17,280 nucleotides of DNA from Bacteroidales bacterium (GTDB lineage: Bacteria > Bacteroidota > Bacteroidia > Bacteroidales > Muribaculaceae), in contig JAUNCU010000041.1 of NCBI GenBank assembly GCA_030526455.1, positions 1 through 17,280 of the forward strand, in the 5' to 3' direction. Below are positions 15,430 through 17,280 of the stretch, piece after piece. The number at the start of each line of letters is the position of its first letter. Position 1 is the stretch's first letter. A program made the position numbers and the translations under genes. The notes under the pieces are model-generated. The model worked only from the letters and a program-made list of their open reading frames with translations. It did no database searches and was not told the origin of the DNA.

Positions 15430-15474
15430 AATTCTTCCGATGATGATTATTTTGTTAGTCTAAATTTACCGATG

Positions 15475-15505
15475 CAAAATTACGCCCACTTTTCAGCCAC
15501 GGCAA
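15475..15505 (-). promoter_or_regulatory. Promoter of the chelatase/receptor operon
   Basis: On the minus strand: TTG (15503-15505), 20 bases, TAATTTTG (15475-15482). The leader to the ATG at 15429 would be about 40 bases, too short for a cobalamin riboswitch. No Fur-like box was recognised by eye. Confidence 0.7.
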
Positions 15506-15574
15506 TACCGAGAAATAATGAAAACGCCCCACCCCACTTCCCCAAAAATGCGTAACAAATAGGAGTGATAAAGC

Positions 15575-15614
15575 ATTAGCCCCGCAGCCATTTTCCACTG
15601 ACTGCGAGGCTAAT
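15575..15614 (-). terminator. Hairpin terminator after the AAA_14 ATPase gene
   Basis: Two 13-base arms (15575-15587 and 15602-15614) pair with one mismatch around a 14-base loop, 40 bases past the stop codon. No long T run follows, so it may be a weak or factor-assisted terminator. Confidence 0.6.
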
Positions 15615-15654
15615 AACACTATATTTTCGCCACAAGCGCCGAAGAGCCGACGGC

Positions 15655-17007
15655 TCACTCAAGCCCACTCAAATCGGGCTTAAACACCATGGCAGGCACC
15701 TCCTCCCGCGCCACCAAAAACATCACCATATACACTGGGAGATAAACCACAGCGCCGGCGGTGTGCACATTGTCGTTACACAGCACCACGGCTTCGGGGA
15801 TGCCGTATTCAGGCGTGTTCATCACATTCGACAGCGCCTTGTGTTTAGCGTAGTCTTTTCCGCTTTTCACCTCAATGGGGAGCACCACGCCGCCGTGTTC
15901 CACCACGAAATCAAGTTCGCCAAGTTTTTTGCTGTTGAAGTAATATAGCGAAAAACCGTGGGCAGTGAGTTCCTGTGCCACCACATTTTCAAATATGGCC
16001 CCGAAATTGATGTCAATCTCGCCGCTGAGCATTTTCAACTGAATGCCATTGGCATACTGGCAACAAAGAAGGCCCACGTCGCTAGAGAACAATTTAAACA
16101 AATTGCGCTGCTCGTTAAGCCTTAGGGGCACCCTTGGCTCTTCCACATTATAGGTGGGAAGTGCAATGCCGGCATTTTTCATCCAAAGAAAACTGTCCTT
16201 GTAGCGCGAAAACTTGAAGTTCTCGTTCAGGTTTTTCAGAATGAAACGCTTGTTTTTCGCATCCAATTCCGATGGAATAAGGTCGAATATTTCGTCGAGA
16301 TACAGTTTGCTTTGCGGGTCGTACTGCGAAATGTCGAGCCTATACAGGTTGATGATGGCCTGCTGGGCTGCCACCACCTCCTGAATATTGTTGGTCTTCA
16401 CATATCTGCTCACCGCCGCAGGCATGCCTCCCACCACGAGGTAGAGGTAGAAGAGGCTCATCAGGCGGTCGTGAATCACGGGGTCTACGGCTTTGCGCTG
16501 ATCGAAACACGCTTTGAGCGTGTCCACGATGCGCTGGTTCACACCAAGGGCAAGAATGAATTCCTCGAAGTCGAGCGGATACATCTCTTTCACATCTATA
16601 TATCCCACCGGAGCCGAGCGCAGTCCCTTCAGTTCCACGCCCAGCAGACTCCCGCTCATCGCATAGCGGAATCGCCCGTCTTCCACCAGAAATTTCATCT
16701 GCGTGACGCACTCTGGGCACTTTTGCACTTCGTCGAAAAACACAAGGGTTTCATTTTCCACAAGCGGCTGAGAGGTGAATGCCGACAGGCGAGAGATAAT
16801 CTCCTCTACCGACTGAGCGTTATGAAAGATTTGGATGGCGCCCGGAGTTTCCACAAAATTCACTTCCACAAAATGCTTAAACGCCTCACGGCCAAACTTG
16901 CGAATGGAGTGAGTTTTACCTATCTGTCGCGCACCAGTGACCAGCACACACTGCGGCGTAGAAGAATAGGCTTTTTTCAAAAACGCATCAATTTTTCGGT
17001 AGATCAT
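15655..17007 (-). CDS. AAA_14 ATPase with C-terminal DUF4143 domain
   Basis: A 450-residue cytoplasmic protein of the AAA_14/DUF4143 family, which is abundant in Bacteroidales. Walker A is GARQIGKT (25-32) and Walker B is TLVFFDE (D92-E93); SGSLLG (about 117-122) is the usual sensor segment. A helical middle part leads to DUF4143 (about 200-410), which ends in a nuclease-like fold with ELDFVVEHGG and VLPIEVKSGK (D, E-x-K). The cellular role of the family is unknown; the nuclease-like end suggests a DNA-related activity. It is a single-gene unit with its own promoter and terminator. Full length, no frame damage. Confidence 0.92.
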   Translation of the reverse strand: MIYRKIDAFLKKAYSSTPQCVLVTGARQIGKTHSIRKFGREAFKHFVEVNFVETPGAIQIFHNAQSVEEIISRLSAFTSQPLVENETLVFFDEVQKCPECVTQMKFLVEDGRFRYAMSGSLLGVELKGLRSAPVGYIDVKEMYPLDFEEFILALGVNQRIVDTLKACFDQRKAVDPVIHDRLMSLFYLYLVVGGMPAAVSRYVKTNNIQEVVAAQQAIINLYRLDISQYDPQSKLYLDEIFDLIPSELDAKNKRFILKNLNENFKFSRYKDSFLWMKNAGIALPTYNVEEPRVPLRLNEQRNLFKLFSSDVGLLCCQYANGIQLKMLSGEIDINFGAIFENVVAQELTAHGFSLYYFNSKKLGELDFVVEHGGVVLPIEVKSGKDYAKHKALSNVMNTPEYGIPEAVVLCNDNVHTAGAVVYLPVYMVMFLVAREEVPAMVFKPDLSGLE

Positions 17008-17042
17008 TGTATTTCAATATTATAAATAATCACTATACGGCC

Positions 17043-17092
17043 TTTTGTCCGTTTTTCCATGGCAAAATTAGGTGATTTTGTCCGTTTTTCCA
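17043..17092. repeat. Two 17-base direct repeats in the AAA_14 promoter
   Basis: TTTTGTCCGTTTTTCCA occurs exactly at 17043-17059 and 17076-17092, a 33-base step. The second copy fills the space between the -7 and -33 elements; the first covers the expected start of transcription. A short inverted copy (TGGAAAAA) follows at 17102-17109. This is the arrangement of operator sites. Confidence 0.8.
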
Positions 17093-17093
17093 A
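17063..17093 (-). promoter_or_regulatory. Promoter of the AAA_14 ATPase gene
   Basis: On the minus strand: TTG (17091-17093), 20 bases, TAATTTTG (17063-17070). The leader is about 50 bases. It is interleaved with the 17-base direct repeats. Confidence 0.7.
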
Positions 17094-17152
17094 AAAAACA
17101 ATGGAAAAATAGGCGGGGCTTTCCGAGGACTCGGAGTAAGCGGAGCACTCGG

Positions 17153-17254
17153 GTGGGCTTGCTGATGCTCGCCATTCTTGGGGGGCTAAGTGGATTTTTC
17201 ATGGGGGACAGATACTATCTAAGCAAAAAAAATGTGCAGATAAATGGCACGTAG
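17153..17254 (+). pseudogene. Possible TM2-domain remnant
   Basis: This open stretch encodes VGLLMLAILGG followed by SGFFMGDRYYLSKK, close to the TM2 signature (hydrophobic helix, then G-x-DRFYLG-K) seen in small two-helix membrane proteins. It stops after only 60 codons at TAG, has no convincing start, and lacks the second helix. The preceding codons share DNA with the ATPase promoter. It may be a decayed gene fragment or a chance match. Confidence 0.25.
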
Positions 17255-17280
17255 AGGCGCGCAATTCCGCTAGGAATTGG

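Noticed and set aside
15430..15470. Cobalamin riboswitch upstream of the CbiK gene
   Set aside because: The leader predicted from the promoter is only about 40 bases, far too short, and no B12-box was seen.
15455..15658. A 67-codon minus-strand frame upstream of the chelatase gene
   Set aside because: It covers the chelatase promoter and the terminator of the ATPase gene, and its sequence looks like no known protein.

Overview
The window looks like a chromosomal segment from a member of the Bacteroidales (phylum Bacteroidota). The signs are signal-peptide lipoproteins of the Bacteroides type, a TonB-dependent receptor, a secreted GH38 mannosidase, a DUF1016/YhcG nuclease, an AAA_14/DUF4143 ATPase, and repeated use of the phylum's own promoter form (TTG, 19-20 bases, TAnnTTTG) instead of sigma70 boxes. 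The genus cannot be fixed from the sequence alone. No tRNA, rRNA, CRISPR array, transposase or integrase was seen. No gap between genes reaches 300 bases.

Layout. (1) 11-3975, minus strand: a vWA protein with a macrodomain-like C-terminus, then an HD-domain hydrolase, an archaemetzincin-like protein, a Nudix protein with an NrtR-type winged helix, and a two-repeat lipoprotein. A scar of a second Nudix gene lies in front of the archaemetzincin gene, which has itself lost its normal start codon. (2) 4208-5392, plus strand: a lone, visibly A+T-richer DUF1016 nuclease gene. (3) 5435-10264, plus strand: a secreted N-acetylmuramoyl-L-alanine amidase and a 1201-residue alpha-mannosidase, probably one operon. 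(4) 10358-10606, plus strand: a small two-helix membrane protein, apparently made from a leaderless mRNA, ending in a bidirectional terminator. (5) 10654-12249, minus strand: an ABC-type AAA ATPase and a small protein with an E-x-K motif, 3 bases apart, with their own promoter and flanked by terminators. This is a compact module of the kind often found among defence or DNA-processing genes. (6) 12509-15429, minus strand: an exported CbiK-type chelatase translationally coupled (TAATG) to a TonB-dependent receptor, resembling the haem-iron locus ihtAB of Porphyromonas gingivalis. (7) 15655-17007, minus strand: an AAA_14/DUF4143 ATPase whose promoter carries two exact 17-base direct repeats. A possible TM2-domain remnant lies beyond it.

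The best candidates for a less-described system are the vWA-macro-like/HD operon next to Nudix genes (a possible ADP-ribose or nucleotide theme, inferred only), the ATPase/E-x-K pair, and the duplicated and decayed Nudix-lipoprotein cassette. All function calls rest on motif reading by eye; no database search was possible.
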